Assembly (NCBI GenBank): GCA_964604675.1 | Contig: CAZSAT010000058.1 | Coordinates: 1-43,629, forward strand | Length of the DNA: 43,629 bases | DNA from: CAZSAT01 sp964604675 | GTDB lineage: Bacteria; Myxococcota_A; UBA796; CAJQPC01 | Direction of reading: 5' to 3' | Shown here: positions 23,008-30,558 of the stretch, piece after piece | Numbering within the stretch: the stretch's first letter is position 1 | Layout: each line of letters starts with the position of its first letter | Notes under the pieces: generated by a model | The model's database searches: none | What the model saw: the letters and a program-made list of their open reading frames with translations, nothing else | Told to the model about the DNA's origin: nothing | Translations under genes and position numbers: made by a program

Positions 23008-24327
23008 ATGCAGCTGATGGCCCTGACCTTCGCCCTGGCTTCCACGGATGCCCGCGCGGAACAGCCCAACGTGATCGTCGTCCTCGTCGACACCCTCCGC
23101 GCCGACCACCTCGAGCCCTACGGCTATGGCAAGTCGGTGTCGCCGCGCGTGGCCAGCTGGGCGGAGGACGCGGTGGTCTTCGAGAACGCCATCTCCCAGA
23201 ACGCCTGGACGGTGCCCTCGGTCGCGTCGCTCCTCTCGGGCATGTACCCGCGGGCGCACCAGTGCCTGGACTTCCAGGAGGGCGCCACGGTGGAGATGGA
23301 CACGCTCTCACCGGACCAGGACATGGTCGCCGAGCAGTTCCAGGCCGCTGGCTACACCACCGCGGCGATCGTGAAGACCAAGGTCATCGCGGCCGAGCGC
23401 GGCTTCGGTCAGGGCTTCGACTCCTACACCTTCGTGCCCGGCTCGCAGGCCTGGGGCCCCGCGGGCAAGGAGCTCACCGATGCCAGCATCGCGTTCCTGG
23501 AGAAGCAGGGCGACCAGCCCTTCTTCCTGTACCTCCACTACATGGACCCCCACAGCCCCTACCAGGCGCCCGACGAGTACTACGAGAAGTACGTGTCGAG
23601 CAATGGCTCCACGCTCACCGGGGCCCACGAGGAGGTCAAGGCCTTCAAGACCGGTGGGGCGGCGGCGACCGAGGCCGACATCGAGCGGCTGTACGCGCTC
23701 TACGACGGCGAGATCGCCTACTGGGACCAGCACTTCGGCCGCCTGCTCGATGCGCTGGATGCGTTGGGCATGGCGGACACCACCGTGGTCGTGCTCACCG
23801 CGGATCACGGCGAGCAGTTCGGCGAGCACGGCGGCTGGTTCCACGAGCACCTCTACCAGGAGAACATCCACGTGCCCCTTGCCATCAGCGCACCGGGCGC
23901 CGCCGGCGCGCGGGTGGCCACGCGGGTCCAGCAGATGGACGTCGCGCCCACGGTCGCTTCCTTGGCGGGGGTGAAGCACGGGACCCACTGGCAGGGCCGC
24001 GATCTCTCGCCCGCCATGAGCGGCGGAGAGACCCCGGCCGGCGACACCTACGCCGAGTACGCGCACAAGAAGACGCTCATCAGCGCCGACGGCTTCAAGA
24101 TCATCCTCGGCGAGGGCGGGGACTTGATGTTCGACCTGAACAAGGACCCGGGTGAGACCACCAACATCGTGGCCACCGAAGCCGCGAAGTTCGCTGAGCT
24201 CCAGGCGCGCCTGATCGACATCTTCAAGAGCAGCCAGGCCATGGCCGACAAGTTCTCTGCGGCGCAGACCCAACAGCTGGGAGACGACGACGTCGAGGCC
24301 CTCCGGGCGCTCGGGTACATCGAATAG
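23008..24327 (+). CDS. Exported sulfatase-fold hydrolase (Thr nucleophile type)
   Basis: The 439-aa paralogue of the lipoprotein at 16580-17878 shares VLVDTLRADHL, NAWTVPSVASLLSGMYP, FLYLHYMDPHSPY, LTADHGEQFGEHGGW and DPGETTNI. The N-terminal sequence MQLMALTFALASTDARA looks like a cleavable signal peptide rather than a lipobox. The catalytic position is Thr68 (TVPSV), again not CxPSR. The C-terminal LRALGYIE is typical of this sulfatase group. The likely activity is phospho- or sulfo-ester hydrolysis or transfer in the periplasm; the substrate is unknown. A purine-rich AAAAGGAGCAG lies upstream of the ATG. Confidence 0.87.
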   Translation: MQLMALTFALASTDARAEQPNVIVVLVDTLRADHLEPYGYGKSVSPRVASWAEDAVVFENAISQNAWTVPSVASLLSGMYPRAHQCLDFQEGATVEMDTLSPDQDMVAEQFQAAGYTTAAIVKTKVIAAERGFGQGFDSYTFVPGSQAWGPAGKELTDASIAFLEKQGDQPFFLYLHYMDPHSPYQAPDEYYEKYVSSNGSTLTGAHEEVKAFKTGGAAATEADIERLYALYDGEIAYWDQHFGRLLDALDALGMADTTVVVLTADHGEQFGEHGGWFHEHLYQENIHVPLAISAPGAAGARVATRVQQMDVAPTVASLAGVKHGTHWQGRDLSPAMSGGETPAGDTYAEYAHKKTLISADGFKIILGEGGDLMFDLNKDPGETTNIVATEAAKFAELQARLIDIFKSSQAMADKFSAAQTQQLGDDDVEALRALGYIE

Positions 24328-24457
24328 GGCCGATGCGGCCACGGCCGAGAGGCGAAAGCGCGCCCGTCGGCGAGAGGGAGAGGTCGCGCTCGGCGACGGG
24401 GGGGTCGGCCTGCGGTGGCGCGCTGGATCCGTTCCGACAGGGCCGGCGGTGCCGGCA

Positions 24458-24487
24458 TCGACGCTTCGGGTCGAGACGGGTTAGAAC
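24458..24487 (+). promoter_or_regulatory. Candidate promoter for the WD40-TPR-HAD genes
   Basis: TCGACG (24458-24463) and TAGAAC (24482-24487) are separated by 18 bases and lie 43 bases upstream of GTG 24530. The box is one of several GGTTAG-type elements found before genes here. The rest of the 202-base gap 24328-24529 shows no other gene that I can support. Confidence 0.35.
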
Positions 24488-24529
24488 GCCCCGTGCAGCC
24501 ACAGCGTGTGGCCAGCACGGAGGATCAGG

Positions 24530-25495
24530 GTGGGCACGCCCCTTCCACGCCGCTACCGCGTCGTCGCCAGCTCGGACCTTACTGCGCTCTCCGCCGTGGT
24601 GCTGAAGCGCAATGCCCCCGACCAGGAAGGCTGTCCTTCCATCCTGTCCGCTGCACGGAACGGCCAGGTACTCTCCGCTGGCCAGGCTGGGGGCCCGGCG
24701 TTCCTCGACAACGGCGTGTCGACCGCGGCGCCCTCGGGGGCGGTGGCGCTGAGCGTGGACGGCACCCGCCTCCTCTACAGCTTCCCCGATCGCCGGCTCG
24801 GCGTGGGGGCGGTGGAGAGCGCGGAGCCCCTCTGGACACGCACCGTGCACCAGGGGAGCCTCGGGGGCGGTGGTCGAGCCCTGAGTCCTGACGGCCGCGT
24901 GGTGGTCAGTGTGGGCGGGGATCCCGAGGTGGCGGTCGCTCTCCGTGCGGACGACGGTGAGGTCGTGTGGCGGTGGGGTCACGCCGCGCGCCACCCGGAC
25001 CGTGACCTGGCGATCGATGAAGCGGTCGTCGCCTTCTCCGAGAGCGGGCTGCTCGCCATCGGCGGGGAAGACGGCGCGATCAAGTGGGTCGACCCGGAGA
25101 CCGGGAGGGTCCGGCTGCGCCGCGAAGCCCATGTGGGTGGCCCGGGCCTCGGGGTCAGCGTCATCCGCTGGAGCCGGGATGGCTCGGTGCTGCTGTCGGG
25201 CGGCCGCGATCGCTTCCTGCGTGCCTGGCACGGCCCGACGGGCCGGCTGCTCTGGGAGATCCGCAACGAGTACGTGTGGGTCCGGCTGGTCGGCTTCTCG
25301 CACGACGGCAAGCGCGTCCTCTTCGGAGGTGACGACGGGCTCGAAGTGCGCTGCTCCAGGACGGGAGAAGAATTGGACCGGATCGACTTCCCCGAGCGCT
25401 GGGGCAGCCTGCACGGCGTCATCTGTCCCGACGACGCCGGCTTCCTGCTGGCCGTCGAGAGCGGTGAGCTGTTGCAGTACAGCTGGAGCCCTTGA
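24530..25495 (+). CDS. WD40/beta-propeller repeat protein, 321 aa
   Basis: Probable cytoplasmic beta-propeller with no signal peptide. Repeats are visible as GAVALSVDGTRLLYS, RALSPDGRVVVSVGGDPEVAVALRADDGEVVWRW, LLAIGGEDGAIKWVDPETG, IRWSRDGSVLLSGGRDRFLRAWHGPTG and VGFSHDGKRVLFGGDDGLEV, with the DG..L..GG..D pattern of WD40 proteins; about six blades. It probably mediates protein-protein contacts. GTG 24530 is preferred (GGAGG 6 bases upstream) over GTG 24506. The stop shares a base with the next ATG. Confidence 0.75.
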   Translation: MGTPLPRRYRVVASSDLTALSAVVLKRNAPDQEGCPSILSAARNGQVLSAGQAGGPAFLDNGVSTAAPSGAVALSVDGTRLLYSFPDRRLGVGAVESAEPLWTRTVHQGSLGGGGRALSPDGRVVVSVGGDPEVAVALRADDGEVVWRWGHAARHPDRDLAIDEAVVAFSESGLLAIGGEDGAIKWVDPETGRVRLRREAHVGGPGLGVSVIRWSRDGSVLLSGGRDRFLRAWHGPTGRLLWEIRNEYVWVRLVGFSHDGKRVLFGGDDGLEVRCSRTGEELDRIDFPERWGSLHGVICPDDAGFLLAVESGELLQYSWSP

Positions 25496-26757
25496 TGGCG
25501 GTCGAAACGGGCAAGGCAGCCCAGCTTCTCCACGCCGCCTTCACCCACGAAGCCGCGGACAACACGGTCGAGGCGGCTGAGGCGGCCACCGCTGCACTGG
25601 CGGCCTTCACCGATGCCGGCGACGGCACGGGGAGTGCGGCGTGCCACCACCTGCTCGGCATGCTCGCCGCGAAGACCGGCGACGCGTCCTCGGCCGACCA
25701 GCACCTGGAAGCTGCCATCTCCCTGCGGCAGCAGACCGGCGACGCCGAAGGCATCGCGTCGCTGCACCAGCAGAGGTTCGCCCTCGCCCTGCAGCTTGGC
25801 GACGTCGAGCGCGCCCGAGCCGCCTCCGAAGCGTCGCTCGATGCCTGGCGTTCCGCAGGTGACCGGGATGGCGAAGCCCAGGCGACGCACCAGCTGGCGC
25901 AGTTCTGCCTGCAGTCGGGCGACCTGGAGCGTGCCCAGGAGCTGCTGGAGCGCGGCATGGTCTTGTCGGACAGGGCTGGCGAACAACGCGCGCGCGGCGC
26001 CATGGTGATGATGCTGGCCCACGTCGACGTGGCACGGGGTGACCGGGATCGGGCTCTGCGCCGGGCCGACGAGGGCGTCGCGCTCGCGCGCCAGGCCAAG
26101 AACCGGCAGGCCCTGGTCGAGGCTCTGCACCAGGTGGGCTCGCTGAAGGCCACTCTCGGCGACCTCGAAGGAGCTCGCGCGCTGCTCGAGGAATCCCTCG
26201 ACGGGCGGGAGCTGCTCCGGGATCTCGAGGGACGGGCGGCAACGCTCCAGGAGTTGGCCGCCATCGAGCAGGCCATGGGGGACACCGACGGTGCGCTCGG
26301 ACGGCTGGGCTACGCGGCCCGGACCTGGAAGGAGCTCGGCAACGGTGGCGGCGAAGCCACCGCCTTGCACGCGGCCTGCACGCTGGCGGAAGAGGCCGAG
26401 AAGGTCGACAAGGCCATCGTCTTCGGGCGGAAGCTCGTGTCGGCGTGTGCCGTCATGGGGGACCGTGAGGCGGAGGGCGCAGCGCGTTTCGCCCAAGGAA
26501 CCCGCCTCGCCGCGCGCGGCGATCTCGAGGCGGCAGCGGCGATGTACAAGCGCGCCGCACAACTCCACGGTGACGCCGGTGTGTTCCACAACCAGGCGGT
26601 GAGCCAGGGCATGTTGGGGCAGGTCTTGGCCGCCCAAGGGCGCAAGCAGGAGGCCCTTGCCTTGCTCGACGAGGCCACCCAGCGCCTGCACGCGCTCGAC
26701 CAGCCTGACGCAGCCGCCACGCTGGTCGGCATCCGGGCCGAGATCGCGGCCAGCTGA
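25495..26757 (+). CDS. Tetratricopeptide-repeat protein, 420 aa
   Basis: All-helical protein of about ten 40-residue repeats of the MalT/rapsyn type (for example GDVERARAASEASLDAWRS, GDLERAQELLERGMVLSDRAG, GDLEGARALLEESL, GDLEAAAAMYKRAAQLHGDAG). There is no signal peptide, so it is probably a cytoplasmic scaffold or regulator. ATG 25495 overlaps the WD40 gene stop (TGATG), and its own stop abuts the HAD gene start. The three genes form one tight cluster, and their proteins may work together, but no partner is identifiable from sequence. Confidence 0.85.
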   Translation: MAVETGKAAQLLHAAFTHEAADNTVEAAEAATAALAAFTDAGDGTGSAACHHLLGMLAAKTGDASSADQHLEAAISLRQQTGDAEGIASLHQQRFALALQLGDVERARAASEASLDAWRSAGDRDGEAQATHQLAQFCLQSGDLERAQELLERGMVLSDRAGEQRARGAMVMMLAHVDVARGDRDRALRRADEGVALARQAKNRQALVEALHQVGSLKATLGDLEGARALLEESLDGRELLRDLEGRAATLQELAAIEQAMGDTDGALGRLGYAARTWKELGNGGGEATALHAACTLAEEAEKVDKAIVFGRKLVSACAVMGDREAEGAARFAQGTRLAARGDLEAAAAMYKRAAQLHGDAGVFHNQAVSQGMLGQVLAAQGRKQEALALLDEATQRLHALDQPDAAATLVGIRAEIAAS

Positions 26758-27462
26758 ATGGCCTGGGGCACCATGGATCGCTCGGCAGGTCAGACGGCTG
26801 TGCTGGAGCGTTGCCGCGCTCTGCGGGGGCCCGGTGTGGCCTTCCTCGACCTCGACGGCTGCTTGATCGACAACCGCCCGCGGCAGGTCGCCATCGTGCG
26901 TCGGTACGCGGCTCGAAACGGACGGGACGAGCTCTTCGCGGTTCGCGCCGAGCACTTCGAGGACTGGAAGCTCCCGCACACGCTCGCGAACGCGGGCTTG
27001 CAGAACGTCCGTCCCTGGTTCGAAGACCTCCTGCAGTTCTGGACCGAGGCCTTCTTCTCGAACGAGGACCTGTACCTGGACGAAGCCCTGCCCGGGGCCG
27101 TGGCCTTCGTTCGGAGCCTGCAAGCTCGAGGGCTGCAGATCGTCTACCTCACCGCCCGAGACCACACGGTTCGCGAAGGGACCTGGGAGAGCCTGGGTCG
27201 CTTCGGCTTCCCCCAGGACGGCGCCATGCTGCACACCCTCGACGACCTGTCGCGGGAGTTCCACAGCTACAAGCGACAGGCTGCGCTCTCCTTGGCCCAC
27301 CTGGGAAGGCCGCTGTTGTTCATGGACAACGAGCCATCGATCGTGAACGCCTACCGTGACACCTTTCCCGACGCGCTGGTGGTCTTCGTCGACACCGATC
27401 GGAGTCCCCGTCCGGACGTGCCGCACCAGGCGCTCCCCAGCATCCGGGGCTTCCTGGGCTGA
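26758..27462 (+). CDS. HAD-superfamily hydrolase, 234 aa
   Basis: Motif I is FLDLDGCLIDN (Asp31, Asp33). Motif II is the Thr in VYLTARDHTV. A conserved Lys lies in HSYKRQ and the acidic motif is LLFMDNEPSIVNAY. A helical cap lies at about 55-120. A small-molecule or phosphoprotein phosphatase is likely; the substrate is unknown. ATG 26758 follows the previous stop directly; ATG 26773 is an alternative. It ends 12 bases from the convergent NTF2-like gene. Confidence 0.82.
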   Translation: MAWGTMDRSAGQTAVLERCRALRGPGVAFLDLDGCLIDNRPRQVAIVRRYAARNGRDELFAVRAEHFEDWKLPHTLANAGLQNVRPWFEDLLQFWTEAFFSNEDLYLDEALPGAVAFVRSLQARGLQIVYLTARDHTVREGTWESLGRFGFPQDGAMLHTLDDLSREFHSYKRQAALSLAHLGRPLLFMDNEPSIVNAYRDTFPDALVVFVDTDRSPRPDVPHQALPSIRGFLG

Positions 27463-27474
27463 CGGGCTGTTCGG

Positions 27475-27897
27475 CTACGAGGCCTCGCCTGCAGGCGGGT
27501 CCTCCGACACGGCATGGTGCACGGGCGAGCCGTGGTGGAGCCGCATTCGCCAGCCCCCCTCGACGCGCACATACACGTTCGTGGCCGCCACCTGAGCGTG
27601 CGCCGTGCCGCTCTGTCCGATGGCGTAGAGGTTCTCCAGGCAGGTCACCTGGGCCACGTCACCCAGGACGTCCACCACGGGGTCGCTGACCACGAACCGC
27701 ATGTAGGTCGTGCCGTCGAAGATCGCGCGCCAGCTCGCGAGGACATCGGCCCAACCGCGGAGGATGGGCCAGCCGGGGTGGATGCACGTGTCGCTGATCG
27801 AGCGGGACCAGCACGCTGCCATGGCGGCCTCGTCCAGGGACTCGATCGCTCGATAGAACGCGTGGTTGGCTGCGAGGACCGCGTCGCGGTCGGTCAC
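27475..27897 (-). CDS. NTF2/SnoaL-like protein, 140 aa
   Basis: Cone-shaped alpha+beta NTF2-like fold. It has an N-terminal helix (VLAANHAFYRAIESLDEAAMAACWS), then CIHPGWPILRGWADVLASWRAIF and late strands AQVAATNVYVRVEGGWRMRLHHGSPV. The CIHPGW and HHGSP features match the SnoaL_3/ketosteroid-isomerase-like proteins with calcium/calmodulin-kinase-type association folds. The substrate is unknown. GTG start. It follows rpmB on the same strand with 12 bases between. Confidence 0.85.
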   Translation of the reverse strand: MTDRDAVLAANHAFYRAIESLDEAAMAACWSRSISDTCIHPGWPILRGWADVLASWRAIFDGTTYMRFVVSDPVVDVLGDVAQVTCLENLYAIGQSGTAHAQVAATNVYVRVEGGWRMRLHHGSPVHHAVSEDPPAGEAS

Positions 27898-27909
27898 CGC
27901 CCGACGGGC

Positions 27910-28146
27910 TCAGTACTTGGCGAGATCGAGACCCGCCTCGGCAGCAAACTGCGAGAGGCCCTTGCGGCGGAGGGTCTTGAGCGCCGAGGTCGAGAGACGG
28001 AGCGTCACGAAGCGGGACTCTTCCTCCCACCAGATGCGCTTCTTCTGGAGGTTGGGAAGCTGACGCTTCTTGGTCTTGATGTTGGAGTGCGAGACCTTGT
28101 TGGCGACATTCGGACGCTTGCCGGTCAGCACGCAGCGGCGGGCCAT
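27910..28146 (-). CDS. rpmB: 50S ribosomal protein L28
   Basis: The 78-aa product has MARRCVLTGKRPNVANKVSHSN, TKKRQLPNLQKKRIW and FVTLRLSTSALKTLRRKG, all standard for L28. The single N-terminal Cys means it is not the four-cysteine zinc form. ATG 28146 is chosen because L28 starts with MA(R/K)xC; the 19-residue upstream extension is not part of the family. The common partner rpmG is not adjacent. Confidence 0.97.
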   Translation of the reverse strand: MARRCVLTGKRPNVANKVSHSNIKTKKRQLPNLQKKRIWWEEESRFVTLRLSTSALKTLRRKGLSQFAAEAGLDLAKY

Positions 28147-28206
28147 GATCGGGCTCCTGAAACTGAGACGTGGGCGTTTAGCCGGCCCCGACGCGCGCCG
28201 CAAACG

Positions 28207-28377
28207 CTAGAGGCTGTAATCGATGATGACGACGCCGCGACCGGTGTCGGTTTCTTCCTTCCGCTGCTCGCGGGCAGGCTGCGGAGGGGGCAGGGGGGCC
28301 TCGATTCGGCGCATCTCTTCGCGCTGCCGCTCTTCGCGCTCGCGCTTGAGCCTCTCGATGATGTAGGCGTCGAGCAT
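28207..28377 (-). CDS. Small conserved charged protein, 56 aa
   Basis: The sequence is MLDAYIIERLKREREERQRE, a Pro-rich linker, then an acidic stretch and the end GVVIIDYSL. I recall similar short proteins of unknown function in Myxococcota with the same MLDA...II start and VVIID end. The first half is probably a single charged helix. An upstream ATG at 28419 (GGAG 5 bases before it) would add 14 residues; the downstream ATG also has GGAG, 9 bases away. A GCTATC box near 28400 could be its promoter. Confidence 0.6.
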   Translation of the reverse strand: MLDAYIIERLKREREERQREEMRRIEAPLPPPQPAREQRKEETDTGRGVVIIDYSL

Positions 28378-28439
28378 GGGGTGCGTCTCCGCGTCTTGAC
28401 GATAGCACAGGGGCCGCATGGTGTCTCCGGGGGCCGGGG

Positions 28440-29201
28440 CTACGTGACCTTACGGATCCATGTACGCACTTCTTCACCCGTCAAGTGCTCGCCCTCTTCC
28501 GCCAACGCCACGGCACGGCTCGCGAGCGTGCGGTAGAGCCGCTGCAGATCCGACGTCTGCGCGAGCGCTTCGAGGTGGCCGAGCACGACGTCGAGGTCGC
28601 CGCGAGCGAAGGGCCCGGTGAGCGCGGCTTCGGGTCCCCGCCGCGCGGCCTGCTCGATGGACGCGAGCGCCAGGGGCGCCAGGATGGCGGGGGCGGCCTC
28701 GGGGTCGACACCGGCGGCTGCGAGCACGCGGGACGCGTCGGCCAACAGCACCGTGGCGAAGTTTCCCGCCATCACGGCCGCGGCGTGGTAGCAGCGTCGG
28801 TCGCCAGGGACCTCGAAGGTCCAGAACCCCAGGGTCCGCGCGATCCTGCGGGCCGCGTCGACTGCCTCCGGATCGCCGGCGAGGGCCGCAGGAACCCCCT
28901 CGACCGGTGGCATCGCGACCTCGGGACCGGGGAAGCTCTGCAGCGGATGCAGCGAACCTGCCGGTCGGTGTGGGCGCAGCACGTCGACGTCGGTCGCCCC
29001 TGAGGTGTGCAGCACGATCGGGCCGCTCGGGATCTGCTGGGCGACCTCGCGGATGGCCGCATCCGTCACCGCGATGAGCGCGATGTCACAGGCCGGCACG
29101 AGGTGACCGCGGGTCCATGGCCGGACGTCGAACGCGCTTCCCGCCAGGAGCTGGCAGAGGCTGCGGCCGAGTCGGCCTTGTCCCAGGATGGCGATGCGCA
29201 T
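28440..29201 (-). CDS. Rossmann / DUF2520 domain protein
   Basis: The 253-aa protein has an N-terminal NAD(P)-binding Rossmann fold (MRIAILGQGRLGRSLCQLLAG) related to F420/NADP oxidoreductases and a C-terminal DUF2520 helical domain (HPLQSFPG, then CYHAAAVMAGNFATVLLADASRVLAAAG). The HTSGA and GSLHPLQSF stretches are family hallmarks. The biochemical function is unproven; in many genomes relatives sit by pantothenate genes. The ORF continues upstream as a shadow; ATG 29201 is where the Rossmann fold starts. Confidence 0.88.
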   Translation of the reverse strand: MRIAILGQGRLGRSLCQLLAGSAFDVRPWTRGHLVPACDIALIAVTDAAIREVAQQIPSGPIVLHTSGATDVDVLRPHRPAGSLHPLQSFPGPEVAMPPVEGVPAALAGDPEAVDAARRIARTLGFWTFEVPGDRRCYHAAAVMAGNFATVLLADASRVLAAAGVDPEAAPAILAPLALASIEQAARRGPEAALTGPFARGDLDVVLGHLEALAQTSDLQRLYRTLASRAVALAEEGEHLTGEEVRTWIRKVT

Positions 29202-29243
29202 CGGGTCGACCGGTATCCTCTGAACCGCTGCCCGGAGTGCCCG

Positions 29244-30017
29244 ATGCTCGTCCGTCACGAGGTCCACGACCACGTCGCCACGCTCACCCTCGACCGTCCC
29301 GAGCGACGGAATGCTCTGTCGGGTGCGCTCATCGAGGCGCTCGTAGACGCCCTGATGCGCGCGGGCGCCGACCCGGACGTGGCCGTGATCGTGCTCACCG
29401 GGGCCGGCGACAAGGCCTTCTGCGCGGGCGGAGATCTCGCCGGCGGGTTCAGCCGTCCGGGTGCGCTCGAGGCCGCCCGGCATCGCGCACGCTTCAGCGC
29501 CATGCTCCAGGCCGTGCATCGGTGCGGCCCCCCGGTCATCGCCCGGCTGGGCGGCGATGCACTCGGGGGCGGGTTCGGGCTGGCGATGGCCTGCGACATG
29601 GTCGTGGCGCGCACGGGCATCCGCCTGGGCACGCCGGAGATCCGGCTGGGCTTGTTCCCGATGGTCATCATGGCCGAGCTTCGCCACACCGTGCCCCGGA
29701 AGCTCCTCGCCGAGCTCATGTACTCCGGGCGCTACCTGACCCCGGAGGAGGCGCTGGGGCATGGCCTGGTCAACGCTGTGGTCCCGCCGGACGCGCTCGA
29801 CGACGCGGTCGCGGCGCTCGCCGGCCCAATCGCCACCCGGTCGCCGGCCATCCTGCGCCTGGGGAAGCAGGCCTTCCACGGCATGGAGGACCTGCCCCAG
29901 GACGCGGCGTTGGCGTACCTGCAGGGCATGCTCGAGCTCAACCTGAAGGCGGAAGACGCCGCCGAAGGCGTTACAGCCTTCCTTCAGAAGCGCGATCCAA
30001 CGTGGAAGGGCCGGTAG
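29244..30017 (+). CDS. Enoyl-CoA hydratase/isomerase family protein
   Basis: The 257-aa crotonase-fold protein has LTLDRPERRNALS, AFCAGGDL (CoA/oxyanion hole), GGDALGGGFGLAMACDMVVA and GTPEIRLGLFP. Of the two catalytic Glu residues of hydratases, the one after GGG is Gly112, whereas the second is present as Glu132. An isomerase, hydrolase or other crotonase chemistry is therefore as likely as hydration. ATG 29244 has CGGAG upstream; TATCCT at 29214-29219 may be a -10. It sits immediately before the rbfA block, where infB is common in other genomes. Confidence 0.88.
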   Translation: MLVRHEVHDHVATLTLDRPERRNALSGALIEALVDALMRAGADPDVAVIVLTGAGDKAFCAGGDLAGGFSRPGALEAARHRARFSAMLQAVHRCGPPVIARLGGDALGGGFGLAMACDMVVARTGIRLGTPEIRLGLFPMVIMAELRHTVPRKLLAELMYSGRYLTPEEALGHGLVNAVVPPDALDDAVAALAGPIATRSPAILRLGKQAFHGMEDLPQDAALAYLQGMLELNLKAEDAAEGVTAFLQKRDPTWKGR

Positions 30018-30133
30018 GCGGGTCCCTCGACGGTGGCACCGGGGAGCTCCCCGAGGACGTCTGCCTCGACCCCGCCAGCGTCGACATCGCGGTGGTCACC
30101 GGCCTCGACGACGCGATCCTCCTCTCGCGCTGA
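30002..30133 (+). CDS. Possible small acidic protein, 43 aa
   Basis: From GTG 30002, overlapping the end of the crotonase gene by 16 bases, an open frame reads MEGPVGGSLDGGTGELPEDV and CLDPASVDIAVVTGLDDAIL. Third codon positions are almost all G or C, as in the real genes here, which favours coding over chance. There is no recognised domain and no clear Shine-Dalgarno sequence. It could instead be a remnant of a longer gene. Confidence 0.35.
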   Translation: MEGPVGGSLDGGTGELPEDVCLDPASVDIAVVTGLDDAILLSR

Positions 30134-30183
30134 CCGGCGGCGAGGTGATAGGCGCGCCGTCGTCACGACGACGAGGCACGAAC

Positions 30184-30558
30184 ATGGCTCAGCAGCGCGC
30201 GGTCCGGGTCGCGGAGCAGCTCCACAAGGAGCTCGCCGACCTCATCCGCAACGACATCAAGGACCCGCGGGTCGGGCTGGTGTCCATCACCCACGTGGAC
30301 CTGAACCACGACCTGACCCTGGCCATCGTGCACGTCTGCCAGCTCGGCGGTGCGCTGGAGGGCGGGCCCGAGATGGTCGCCGGGCTCGAGCGGGCTGCGG
30401 GGTGGTTGCGTCGGCAGATCAAGCGGCGTCTGCGCATTCGGACGATCCCGGAGCTGAGGTTCGAGCTCGACACCGGGCTCGACGAAGCGGTCCGGCTCAC
30501 GTCGATGCTCGCGGACATGGAGCGCGCCCGGGCAGCGCGTGAGGGGGGTGAGGAGTGA
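30184..30558 (+). CDS. rbfA: Ribosome-binding factor A
   Basis: The 124-aa 30S maturation factor with a KH-like fold has RVAEQLHKELADLIRNDIKDPRVGLVSIT, LRRQIKRRLRIRTIPELRFELDTGLDEA. The spacing and the KRRLRIRTIPEL motif are diagnostic. ATG 30184 is used rather than the upstream in-frame codon at 30145; GAGG lies 7 bases before it. It is translationally coupled to truB (GTGA). Confidence 0.96.
   Translation: MAQQRAVRVAEQLHKELADLIRNDIKDPRVGLVSITHVDLNHDLTLAIVHVCQLGGALEGGPEMVAGLERAAGWLRRQIKRRLRIRTIPELRFELDTGLDEAVRLTSMLADMERARAAREGGEE

Noticed and set aside
24333..24605. A 90-codon plus-strand ORF after the second sulfatase-fold gene
   Set aside because: Arg/Pro-rich composition, no Shine-Dalgarno sequence, overlap with the WD40 gene start in another frame, and no GC3 pattern like the real genes.
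24979..27426. An 815-codon minus-strand open frame opposite the WD40, TPR and HAD genes
   Set aside because: It spans three well-supported plus-strand genes with recognisable repeats and motifs, and its own translation has no domain pattern.
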